In this document: positions 38,134 through 49,242 of the stretch, piece by piece
Layout: each line of letters begins with the position of its first letter
How positions within the stretch are numbered: position 1 is the first letter of the stretch
Position numbers and translations under genes: made by a program
Assembly: GCA_033807695.1 (NCBI GenBank)
Contig: CM066303.1
Span: forward strand, 2,232,001-2,296,000
Reading direction: 5' to 3'
DNA length: 64,000 bases
Source: Daedaleopsis sinensis
Lineage: Eukaryota > Basidiomycota > Agaricomycetes > Polyporales > Polyporaceae
Notes under the pieces: model-generated
The model's database searches: none
Told to the model about the DNA's origin: nothing
The model's input: only the letters and a program-made list of their open reading frames with translations

Positions 38134-39896
38134 GGCCCCTGCACAAGGATGACACGCTTTCCCGGAGTGGTAGACCTGCGGGTCTCAATATTTATGCTCC
38201 TTTTACCGACGATCGCTACCTCAGACAGGACGTGACAATTGTGAACACAACAAATTCACAATCTATGCAGACGTATAAGGGGCTCAACTTTCTCGCAACA
38301 TGCGTATGCCGTTTTGTTTTGGTGAGAAACAAAAGTTCAGAGCGTGCAAATGCAAATGCGATTGAATCGGCTTTCATCCGCGCAAGTCAGCAGAGTCGTT
38401 GTGGTCAACCGCCGATCTCATTAGGTAGCAGACAATGGGTTAGTTGGGGACTTCTGTGGACACGCACGACACCGACGGATGGCGGTCAGCTCATTTCAAC
38501 GTCGTTAAAACGGTGACTCACTCCGTTCGATCATGATCCTCGAGTTCAGCAGTGAATTGGAACAACGTTGGCAAGCTCTCACGGGTAGGGACCGAGGACG
38601 TACATGAGAAAATTGAGACGCACACTATGCATGCCATGGCTCAATTCCTTGTATCTGAACGAGAGGCCACGGTACACAACGTGGTGGTGCATACCGCGCA
38701 CTGCACTTTCTCAAATTGCTCTTTGAAACTTTCCATCCCTCTCGCCCCCGCGTAGTACGATGATCCGGTATGCAACCAGACTCGAGTTCTTTAGGCCCTT
38801 GAAGCGGGGGGCGTCGATGATACGCCGCCGTCTGCGGCCGTGGTGCGTTCGTGCTCGAGCCGAGGTTCCTTGGCGGGCTCCCGATGTCGACCTTGACATA
38901 CTCATCGACGAGGCACCAGGAGGAGCTGCATCTCCTGCTCCTGCTCCATCGTGGACGTGAGCAGCCACGCAGGGCTGTCCCTTCTCGCCCGGCAGTATCG
39001 CGTTCTACGTGATCTGTCCGACCACGTCCGAGACGCGCTGCGTGCGTCTCCGAGTGCTCTCCAAGCTCTGCCAGAAGGCTAGAAGGCGGAAAACTAGACA
39101 CCCGTGTCCGCCGTGTAGACCCGAGCAGGATAAAGGTAATTTTGCGGTGCTTGAAAAGCGAGGCGGGGTCGTCGAGCGTGCTGCAGTACTTGTCGCGGAG
39201 CGCGTGCGTCCGTAGGATGGACGTGTCCTCGTCCTCAAGCTCAGTAGCCAGCTTCGCGGCGAAGGAGTCGAGGTGTTCTCGCAACTCCGTAAAGCAGGCG
39301 ATGAGCGTGTTTGGGTCGGTCTGGGAGAACGAAGATCAGGTTTTAGCATCTCCGCAGACGGGCCCTTAGTTGAGTCGTTTTGAGAGCAACGCACTCGGAG
39401 CAGCTTGATGATCAACGATATGTCCTGCACGTAGCCAGAAACGTCCTGACAGACCTTGATCAGATCCGGGCTGTTAAGCTGGATTATAGTCGTCACGTTG
39501 AAGGTGTTCGTCTTCCCGTCCTGGTTGTGATTGAACTTCCGAATAATCGAGAACGCGTACACGTTGTACCTCAGCCCGTTAACACTCCCGGTCTGCTTTT
39601 CTCCTGCCATCGTTGTAGCGGAAGAAATCATCCACTCATTCTTGGGCACCTCCGAGTCGTGGATTTAGTGAAGGTACTTAGTACTTGACCTCGAAGTCCC
39701 AGGCGTCGATAGTAGTTGGGACAGACCCGGCCCGGGCATGCCACCAAGTGCGCCGTTGGGCGTGCTCACAGGCCGCCTGATGCCTGAGGTCGCTGGAGGA
39801 GAAAGCTGAAGGTGGTCCTGGCATTAGAAAGTAGAAGGCAGTGGGGCCCGGCCCGGTGGTATCTTGACGAGCGTCTACTGCGTGGCGGTGAATCAA
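37300..39896 (-). pseudogene. Decayed AAA+ ATPase gene (fungal type with DUF7025-like N-terminal region)
   Basis: Recognisable blocks appear in the right order on the minus strand but in different frames. First come FNVTTIIQLNSPDLIKVCQD and FTELREHLDSFAAKLATELE with HRKITFILL (39600-39120). Then RIIDAPRFKGLKNSSLVAYR and HHVVYRGLSFRY (38830-38640). Finally KHILETLVESHS, after one frame change, is followed by the P-loop GLVIYLFGNSNTGKSLL (around 37530-37440). This matches the domain order of large fungal AAA ATPases that I recall. Stops and frame changes between the blocks, and no visible Walker B, argue for a pseudogene. A U6-like sequence lies inside it. Confidence 0.5.
38079..38180 (+). ncRNA. 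U6: U6 snRNA-like sequence
   Basis: The first about 82 nt are unmistakable: a 5' stem-loop (GTCCCCTTCGGGG), then AAATTGGAACGATACAGAGA with the ACAGAGA box that pairs with the 5' splice site, then AGATTAGCATGGCCCC (U4-pairing AGC region) and AAGGATGACACGC. After GACACGC the sequence no longer resembles the usual U6 3' end, and no run of five or more T closes the gene; CTCCTTTTA at about 38190 is the nearest. No clear TATA box sits about 30 bp upstream. It may be a real gene with a species-specific 3' end or, more likely given its place inside a decayed gene, a dispersed pseudogene. Confidence 0.75.
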
Positions 39897-40065
39897 TATT
39901 CAAAATATTCATTACCGTGACTCTCTAAGTACTGCACTGAGTACGTGCTTCCGAGACTAAGGCCTTGTCAATGGTATCGCGGCAGGGCCATATGACGATC
40001 ATCATATCGTGTAGAGCAATCGTACGCCTCAAGTTTGAGTTGAAATGTGCGGCTACTACTTAGTA

Positions 40066-41913
40066 CTACAACTTCTCCGAGCCTCCTGAGTCATTAGTAT
40101 CCTCCGACGCCTGAACTTGTTGGTCTGACTCGCATATACGACGCTCTTCGTGATCCACCTTGACGGATCTCTTCGCAGACCCAGTGGCATCTTTGTAGAA
40201 CACGATGTCACCTTCTTCTTCCACAAAGAGGCAGTTCACAAATGAACGCCACAGGGCTCGGAGGACCGGCGTGGAGTCATAGTTGTATGAGCTACCTAGC
40301 AATGGAAGTATCGCTTTGTGTGCCATCGGTAAATTGTCTGTTAGCTTATGTTAGTAGTCTCTCACTTGCTTGACATTTTCCACTACTCACAGAACGGGAT
40401 CTACAGTATGTTATCAAGAAGTTAGACGTCTCAACTTATCATGAAACACAGGAGTACTAGTACCGTTGTGAACAAATGGTGCGCGGTGTGGTGATGATTT
40501 ACGCCGAGAAAGATATACACCCCGATCCATCCGAGGAAAGGCTACAGTGCCATGTGAGACTCGAGCGAGCGAAAAAAGAAGAACCACAAACCCTGTCTAT
40601 GGTAGATAGCGCCCCGCGAGTACGGTTCCATGCATTACTTCGGTAGAATGGAACGGTCGGGCAAGAATGTTGTAGCTATGACCGCATAATGAGCGTTAGG
40701 ACTATATAACCTAAATTCCAGAACTTACGAAAGTCATCGCCATCACCCTGAAACAGATCAATTATCAGAGTGCCGGACACCATGATGTCACCCATGTACT
40801 CACCAATGGTTCGTTATGAGAAATGGTATCAGGTAGATCTTCAGCACAAATAGCCATGATGTGTAGTGAGCGAGCGTAGAAAGCGCTGCGAGCATTGAAA
40901 GAATGGAGATGTTTGAAATATGCACAGCGGTGTGCTCGTCCTCTCGGAACAACCCCGAGTACGGGTTGAAATGCTAAGTTAATTTGTTAGAGGAGTGCCA
41001 CCAAATTGATAGCGAGACGTACATTGGCACCCTTGGGGTAGCGCTTTGAACCCATCGTATTCATTCTACCATCCATGAATTTTCAAGACTGTGTGACATG
41101 CCAACTTGACTTACGTCAGATAAGTGTCTACAAAGGAGCATTGTCAGTGCACGGTCAAAGAAAATGGAAGAATACGCACGCAATCCCAGGAACTGCATGA
41201 CAAAGAAGCGACCAAGCAGGAATATTGGAGACTCCTCGAATGCCTCTTTGTAGTCGTGTTTCGTTGCCTTGTCGAGGGGCGGGAGTCCATACGCTGACCG
41301 CAGATGGGGCACGTAAACTTCTTCGGTATCAATGTTTCCCGTGGTTTTGTGGTGTCGAATGTGAGTGAGTCTCCAGGAGAAGTAAGGCAAGAATATGAGA
41401 GTGTGGCAGATGAGCCCAATGCCGTGGTTGATCGACTTGATCGGGGACAAGTTGTCGTGATCAGCCTGAAGACAGACGCCTGATATCGGTACTGCCGAAC
41501 TTCGATGCATATAGAGAGAGGCACTAACCTCGTGTCCTGTATGTACAAGTTGTATTAACTCCAAAATTGTAGAGGCGTAATGGTACGAGCGACTGACCTA
41601 CACACCAAAGACCTGCCCATAAGATACCTTGCCCATTCCAGTAGACCAGCCACAGGATCGAATGAAGTAGCGGCCGCCCATGGCCTGAGAGCGCAAGGCG
41701 AGCAACGACGGTGTCGATATTCCAGCCTAGAATAGTGAAGACGGCTGTAGAGACGAGCACGGGAGCAATGCCAATGAGTGCCCGCCTGGTACTTCGGTGA
41801 AACGCCTCATTGGGAATTGCCTGTCGTAAGTCGCGCAAGTCGATATCGGGTGGAGTGAATGGTGCATGGGTTCGCGCGATATACTCCTTGCTGTCAGTCA
41901 GAAGGGTAGCCAT
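40066..41913 (-). CDS. FAD2-type membrane desaturase with variant His boxes
   Basis: About 440 residues, open from the ATG at 41913 to the stop at 40066 when spliced. Box 1 reads GHEADHDNLSP (canonical HECGH becomes HEADH), box 2 is THIRHHKTTGNIDTEEVYVP and box 3 is NHHHTAHHLFTTIPFYN. All iron-binding histidines are kept but their neighbours differ from the companion gene at 34720. In the region before box 3, LQHSCPTVPFYRSNAW replaces the usual QHTDPTVP. Very small exons occur: 8 nt (41536-41529) encoding GHE of box 1, 10 nt encoding IPF before the last exon, and a 19-nt exon encoding VMAMTF. FAD2 relatives that have diverged around box 1 include acetylenases and other regio-variants, so a non-oleate substrate or triple-bond product is possible. 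Confidence 0.88.
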
Positions 41914-43028
41914 GGTCTTGACCTGAGGCAGACTTGAGATGGGGTGAAAGGGGTTTTGTGGTAGGATGCATCTTCATCAGCGCGAACCACTTGAAGAACC
42001 GTGTTGGCCGTGTTTTGCTGTAACCATCATGTGTCGGGACCCCAGAACGAATGTAGTTACCATATTTATTTCTAGGCATGACACATATGCCAGCGATGCT
42101 ATCACACACGCGGATAGTCGTAACGTCGGCAAGATGCGCTAGAAGTTGACATACTCAGGCCGAGTGATGTCGGACAGAAAGAGAAGCGATACGGCGGCTT
42201 TAGGATCGGAAGCTGTTTGCGAAGTCGCCGAAAAACTTAAACAGTAGGGCCCGGATCTAGTGGTCTAACTCGGCAGTAACCTGAAGTGACTCGGAATCGC
42301 TGGTTGTAGGACTTCCGTCTCTCAAAGCTCCGAGTCGAGCGGCAGAGAATGCTGCGGGACAACTTGAATTGTGCGCCCCTCGAGTTGCGCCGGTGGCACG
42401 ATAAGTGTGTACCTGTAGTCTCTACTCTTGAGGACGCCTGAAATAGAAGCTGAGATTCGATGCCAGTGGTGCTTGACCGGCGGTACTGTATACGAGTCAA
42501 CTCCGGATCGATTTTACTCGACTTCAATATTTCTTGAACTTCAGCGCTTCACGTGTCACCTTCTAATTATGCACAGCGCCGGCCCGGGATCGCGGGAACC
42601 CCGTTTCCCGAGGGTGTGGCAACCAGGTGGCCACAGAGCGCCGCGGCTGTGGAAGTGTCCTCCTTGCGCCGCAGTGCGGCCGCTCGCAGTTGCACTGCCT
42701 GGTTCATCTGTACGGCGCTGAGTACCACGAAGCCGGGATCTCTGGGTCCGACAACAGTAATTCTCACATGGACCACAATGGTGTGAGTAGCGTCTGAGCG
42801 CTGAGCTCTGTAGATGGGATTGATCAGTCATCCATAGTTTCGGATCGTTCTCTTTGCCGCTGGCGGAGCCGCGCAGCTAAACTCTATCAACTTCGCGTCC
42901 ACAACAGAAGTTCTCGCCGAGCGCTGGCAGTCTCTCGGCACACGAAACGGCGTGGTCCCTAGTCATGCCCCCCGTTGCAAACCACCTCCCCTCACAACCT
43001 CCCCATCCTCCTTCACGGTTGGCTGAGA
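41914..43028. promoter_or_regulatory. Divergent intergenic region, variant desaturase / P450
   Basis: 1115 bp between outward-facing start codons, so both genes could be co-regulated from here. No gene is supported inside. No named factor site is assigned. Confidence 0.4.
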
Positions 43029-45150
43029 ATGCCCTGGAACACTGTTGATACCGTCGCGCTTGTCTCTTTCGTGCTCATTCTTGGCCTCGTTGTCCGACGT
43101 TCGCTCGGCCAGAGTCGTCTTCCCCCTGGTCCCCGGCCTATTCCTATCTTCGGCAACCTCTTTCAACTATCACAACAAGAAGAATGGCTACAATTCACTC
43201 ATTGGGGGAAGTTATATGGTACGGAAATCTACGTATGTATGGACGGACTGTCATGCTGACGCTAAACATGACCTAGGCGACATCGTCACCATCCGTATCT
43301 TCAACAAGCCCATTGTGATCCTCAACTCCGCAAAAGCGATTGTGGATCTCTTTGAGGCTCGCTCAGCGATCTACTCTAACCGACCCCACCTCACTATGGC
43401 ATGTGATCTGTACGTCCATAGGATTGCTTGTCAATGTGCGCGACCTCGACCGCTTTGACACCAAACTTCCTTTAGCATGGGCTGGGGTGAAACAGTCGTG
43501 CTCATGCCTTATAACGAACGTTTCAAGAACTATCGCAAGCTTCTCAAAGTCGGCCTGAACACCCAAGTGACTCGCGAGTATTGGCCTTTAATGGAGAAGG
43601 AGATCGGCCGTGAGCTCGTATGGCTACTTGACAACCCAGACGCCTATGTCCAACACTTCCGACGGTACGAGTAACACAGTATTCTATGCGAGACATCTGG
43701 CTGACGACTCCCTTTCCTCTTCCAGCACAGCCGGTTCCGTAGCACTCAAGATTGCGTACGGGTATCAAAACGAGAACAATGAATTCCACTCGCTCGTTAA
43801 AGATACAGAAGACGCTTTACACATGTTTGCGATAGCAGCTCTCCCGGGGGTATTTTTGGTCGACACCCTCCCGATTTGTACGTTCTGTGGGTCTTGTAAA
43901 TCGTGCGATGATAGTAACCATCCCCCGACAGTGCGATACCTGCCTCCTTGGTTTCCCGGCGCGAGTTTCAGACGTCTAGGAATCCGGACACAGAACCTCA
44001 TCAAGTCGATGATCGACACGCCGTTCAACATGGTAAAAAAACAGATTGTACGTCAATGGAAGTCTACTACGTTGCTCTATCTCGATGAGTGACTGTCAAT
44101 GTAGGATGCGGGTACCGCCCCCCGGTCTTTCACCGCAGATCTGCTCAATGAACCCGTAGAGGAGCGGAGCTGCGATGAAGATATCAAGTGGGTCTCTGCA
44201 GGGTTATATTCCGGTCAGTCCGATACAGTGAGTGTTGTGCACTACTCGCTCGTAGTGTGCGTGGCTAATTTATTTATTGTTCAGACGGTCGCAGCTCTGT
44301 CTACGTTTCTTCTTTGCATGATGCTCTTCCCCGATGTTCAGAAGAAAGCCCAGGCGGAGATCGACAACGTTATTGGGAATGATCGGTTGCCTAAGATTGA
44401 AGACCGAGAGGCCCTGCCCTTCGTCGTTGCTGTGCTGAAGGAGGTCCTCCGCTGGCGCCCAGTTGTACCCATGGGTAAGCAGTCCTTAGCTTTGGCATAA
44501 GGATATTCTGACGATTTTGAAATTGTTCAGTCTCTCACTCCGTCACTCAGGATGACGTCTATCGTGACTTCAAGATTCCAAAGGGAACAGCGCTCGTGGC
44601 CAATATTTGGTGCATAATTTGAAACCCCCAAGATTGCGTTGTGCGCTCAGAATCTCACTGGTAATATCTACTTTCAACAGGGCCGCCTTGCATGACCCCG
44701 CACGCTACGATGACCCAAGTGTGTTCAGACCTGAGCGCTTCCTCCCCCCGGAGAACGCACCGGACAGCTCCAGCTTCGCGTTTGGGTTTGGTCGGCGGTG
44801 AGCAAATAACATATTTCCTTCTGCGTTGATTTGGATTGATAACACGAATTCTTTACTCTCGTAGTGCATGTCCTGGCGAAGCTGTCGCGCACGCGTCGCT
44901 ATTCTGCGCTGTCGCATGCATTCTTGCGGTATTTGATATTCAGATGCCGGTAGATGACACTGGCAAATCACTTAAGCCAAGGATGCTGTGGTCTTCTGGT
45001 GTCACAAGGTGTGTGTCTGTCTTAGCTCAAAAGATGTCTGCATACAAGCTGAACCTGAAAAGCCACCCATACCCTTTCAAAGTCAAGATTGTCGCACGCT
45101 CTCCGGAAGCCGTTACCCTAGTTAACCGGGCTCGGGATGTGATGGATTGA
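43029..45150 (+). CDS. Cytochrome P450 monooxygenase
   Basis: Eleven exons (43029-43218, 43277-43409, 43476-43664, 43726-43877, 43932-44047, 44105-44227, 44285-44474, 44531-44609, 44681-44797, 44865-45008, 45063-45150) encode 506 residues. The start is [19 protein letters not shown], a membrane anchor followed by the proline hinge [13 protein letters not shown]. The I-helix reads [16 protein letters not shown], the ExxR motif is in [14 protein letters not shown] is FRPERFLPP, and the heme loop is [13 protein letters not shown] with the cysteine ligand. The protein is of the microsomal basidiomycete type close to the O-methylsterigmatocystin oxidoreductase-like group. The Met at 43029 fits best; upstream there is no in-frame ATG. 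It probably hydroxylates the product of the neighbouring fatty-acid enzymes, which is inference from position only. Confidence 0.92.
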
Positions 45151-46389
45151 ATATGTGCATACTGAACCCTTGTCAGGTTTTGTACGAAATGTTCTCATAG
45201 TTGTATCTTGTCAGGTGAAGTCTCGGCAATAGCAGCGGTTCGGAGTCTCGAGGATTGGGTATCGGATAGCAGGGGAGAGCGTCGGCGTCCAGAACTCGCG
45301 AATTCGAAGCCAGCCCCGCGGCCATGGACCGGTATTGCGCGCTCGTATAGGTGAGAACCCCGACCTCCATCGGACGGAAGGCGCGTGCAAGCGGCTACTA
45401 TACTTATACTGTAGTGGTGACTGTGCCAGTGCTTCCTGCCATGATACTAGTGATTTCGAAGTTTGAAGATGTTGATTGGCGAAATAGTCCGAGGCATCGC
45501 AGTCAGCTGTGCTGAGCGATATCGAACAGTTAGTACTTATCCTGGCAGAGGGCCCGGCAACACCTCGTAGTCAGCGAGCACTTGTGCCACAGGCGTCAAA
45601 GCACGGTCACCGACACTCAGTGAGACGCTGGCCTTCTCCGGTTGTAGGCCGCACTTGGGAATCTGAGCCACATACCGCACGGTGCACTGGTTGCGAGGAT
45701 GATGATCGTGCAGCCTCGGGGAGATACCGACCGGTGCTCCTCCTTAAGCTCACGCTCCTCATCGTCGTCATCGGCGAGACCGCCCGCTTCCCGTCGCCGT
45801 CGACTGCAATTCAGATGCCATGATGGACTTATGTGGCTTGAATCTTTACCTGTATCGGGATAGGCACTGCCAGTCACTAATATACTGCTCTGTCAGTTCA
45901 GTAGACGTGAGAGACGCGGCAAAGCAATTTCAACTCGCTGTGGCAGTATCCGCAGTCGTACATGTAAGGTAAGGTATCTATGCAGACACAAACCACTCGT
46001 GACCATGACTCACTCGGAAGGCGACCTCGGCGAGTCATTCCATAGTTCAGTGAAATAGCAATTCCTCTGGCACAACGACCGTGATATTCGTCTGCTTCAA
46101 GCCGACTCGGAGCGCTCAAGCAGCATTGTAGGACAGAGAATCACCGCTACCATGTGCGCCGTACCAGAGCCTGAGAGGTCCTGAATAACACGAAGTGACT
46201 AAGTACTTTCTAGGCTGAACGGACTCGGATTTCCGCCGTACTGAACTCTGAACTTCCGACACCGCCGCTCAGCCTTGGTCAGTTGACTGATTCAAGTTGT
46301 AGGGTACAATATCGGTACAATGACCTGCTAGTCACGATAAATATACGATTGAAGGAACATATAACTGGTAACACTGGGCCGTGTCCGCA
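45151..46389. other. Intergenic region without a supported gene
   Basis: 1.2 kb between convergent genes (P450 and the DUF6533 protein). Several short frames, none with family similarity or splice logic. Confidence 0.5.
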
Positions 46390-48291
46390 CTAGAGAGACT
46401 GCATTTCGTACGTCCCAGGGCGGAAGGTCATCCTGTAGCTTGCCTGTTCAAGTTCAGATTCGTCATAGTTGCTGCTCGTTTCACATTGGCTATGATCGGT
46501 CAGGTTTGATCCAGTAGGCCATCCCGTTCCTGTCAGGACTGATGTGTCGGCCCATCTGTGGCGCGAAGTGAATCCCGAGTCGGCGGGGTTTGCAGCTTGG
46601 AATGCAAGAGTGGTATGATCTTCCGTAATAGTCTGAGTGGTGGTGAGTGTGCTGTGTCGGTGAAATGCCTCGAAGAGATTGAGAAGAAGTCGGGTTCCTG
46701 ATATTATCATCGATGCATGTGACATACTGCCATAACCAAAAGAATGGGGCATCAGACGAGTGCGAGCGCTTGTATGAAAGAATCGGATGCATACGAAACT
46801 GCGGAGGGGACAAGTCCATCAGGGGCAGCAAACCACATGACAGCGTTTGTGAGTAGCCCGAGGGCAATCCTATGTGCCTCATTGCAGTCAGTATGATACG
46901 TTTGCACGTGCACTGCAGGATGTAGACGTACACTATGAAATATATAACACTGGGGTCACGGTTGATTTGTCAGGACCGATGCTTGCGATAGTATATGACA
47001 ATACACTGGCACTCACCTATCTCGAATGAGGAGAGCTAACAGGTCAAGTCGCTGGCCATCGACGACAACCTCCCCCGAGCGTGCACGCTCAATGGCCTTC
47101 CAAATAGCGAGCACGACAAGCCACATCTCAAAAGCAAGTCCTGGGAGCCAGATAGAGAAGAGGTAGCTTGTTGTGATGCCGTAGCAGCCCGTGAGTTCCG
47201 GTGGTGTCGGCAGCGCTATATGAGTATTCGATCATTAGTGGATGATAACAGTAACCACCAGGACTGCTTACTGGTACCGACCGAAATACCGTAATTATAT
47301 ACGATGAGTCCAACGGCAATCTCGGCAAAGAAGAAGACACCATTGAAGATGCCGAGCACCTTGTTCTTGCGGTACATGGCATATATACGGAGCTGAAGGA
47401 TAACTATTACGTAGGTTAGCACTTGCCTGTCCGGACCGTGACAATCACGTCGACAAACGCCTGACAAACCTTCGACAGAGAAATGCATGATTGAGCCAGC
47501 TGTACCCTCCCAGTAAAAGTAGAACTCGCAGCTAGAGATAGTGGTTAGTATCACGAGTTAGCATGAAATTAGGGCAGTCATAATATGGGTGGAGTCGTGA
47601 CCAAGTGACTTACAACTAAGGTGCCGCGGTACCATACCGAGGGTCAGCATTGCCGCTCTGACTGATAGTGAATATACCACAGACGCACCTTCGCGGAGTG
47701 TCCTCCAGTCATCGTGACGGCGAGGTTGACCGTTAGGAGAACCGTCCCGAAGAAGCGAACCTGTGCATCGATGAGTCAGAGACAGATCCTCAAGCTGTCA
47801 AGTCTAGACTTGCCCAAAAGTACAGAAATTTTGAGATGTTCCATTTTGTACTCTGTCCATGTAATAAGTTATGGTGGCTCTGATTATGCAGTGCAGCCTC
47901 GGTGCAGACATACCCATACAAATCGGATCTTAAACGTCACAGTACTTATTAGCGACAAATCAGATCATAGTAGGATAGTGTATAGTGACGGACCTCGGTA
48001 GACAGCACCATAACTGCCACGGAGTCGGGACCATGTATCAGTGTCCATGCTATCATGAGCCTCGGAGTAGGTCACACTGACTGAAGTCGAGGAGAAACCA
48101 AGTGTACGCAACCACTAGGGGTACCAACGTAGAGCGTGTGTGAGTTATTGAATCACTCAATATACCGAGCTGTACTAACCGGCACAATACGCGACAATGG
48201 TTGCATCCTGATGTAGCTCCACAAGTTGCTGAATAGCGGCAGCGGCAGCGGCTGCAGCGGACTCGGAGGATGTGCCTGCTGTATCCGACAT
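46390..48291 (-). CDS. DUF6533-type multi-pass membrane protein
   Basis: Multi-exon gene starting MSDTAGTSSESAAAAAAAIQ at 48291. Internal exons give CEFYFYWEGTAGSIMHFSVE, then LQLRIYAMYRKNKVLGIFN and GVFFFAEIAVGLIVYNYGIS. The last exon holds MIISGTRLLLNLFEAFHRH and a polar Ser/Thr-rich tail ending at 46390. This order of hydrophobic segments, with LRxYAxY and a GxRLLLNL motif before a cytosolic tail, is the pattern of the very numerous DUF6533 family of Agaricomycetes, whose function is unknown. I could not fix all internal exon borders between 47550 and 48250. Confidence 0.65.
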
Positions 48292-49047
48292 CCTGTATGG
48301 TGAAAGCGCTCAAACACTAGAGAGAAGGGCGAGAGGGCGAACGATGGAGACGTGGGTGATCATATAGACCCCCGACGCATTATAAGTGAACTAGTATTGG
48401 GTAGTACTAGGCGTCAATCCAATCTCTTTTCTTTGACAGTTCAGAAGGGCGCTGTCCCTGTCCTTCGGCCGTTGCAACTTCAATCCAAGTCCAACTCAGA
48501 ACAGCATCACAGTAGCGCGGCATGGCAGACAAGGCTTAAACCTCAACTCTCGTCTCTACAGCAGGGAAGTTTCCACGCTGACTCGGAGCGTCATAGAATG
48601 ATGTTTACCCGTGGCCCCAAATTTTTCATGATCGGATGTTCAACAGGTTCAGATAGAAGTTCGTTCCACTGTAAATATCGAGACCCTGGCAGGGCGCAGC
48701 GCTGACAGCTTCTTCTACGCCTTACATGTGGTCGCACTGAATGAGTCAAGCTTCCAGTGGTATGGCATCGGCGAGCGAACTTGGGGCTTCTATCTATCAC
48801 CATCGTCAGCATCATCATAAGTTGCCGCACTGAGCCCACGTAGTATACTACATTCGAGGATACGATGTGGTCCCGATCACCGACCAGGCCGGTCGGCGCG
48901 ATTCCGATGGCGGCGTGCTGATACTTCTATCTAGATCTGTCAAATAGTGGTGCGCCGGTGTTTGGAGCTGGACAGAAGCATACGGAGGAGGAGGAGCTGG
49001 ACAGAAGCATACGGAGGAGGAGGAGAAGGTTCAGTTCATCATGTATA
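48292..49047. other. Intergenic, left flank of the Ulp1-DDE transposon
   Basis: 755 bp with no supported gene. Contains the 29-bp tandem duplication at 48965-49022, ending 25 bp before the left transposon end. Confidence 0.5.
48965..49022. repeat. 29-bp tandem duplication
   Basis: Two identical adjacent copies that start GAGCTGGACAGAAGCATACG and end in GGAGGAG. Confidence 0.85.
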
Positions 49048-49072
49048 CTGTATAGATCAGAGCATAGCGGCG
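49048..49072. repeat. Left terminal inverted repeat
   Basis: 25 bp, exact reverse complement of 53668-53692, preceded by TA at 49046-49047. Confidence 0.9.
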
Positions 49073-49242
49073 GGTCACAGTCACACCGACCTCGCCCTCA
49101 CCGGTTCTGGCGCCTATGTCACTGGTCACACACCCACCCGCCGATTGTGACGAACATGTCCAAAAACACCCCGAAAATCGGCCTCCTGACCTTGCTCTTA
49201 GCATACAATGTAGAGTAAAGTGCTGTCGTAGCTACTGATGCT

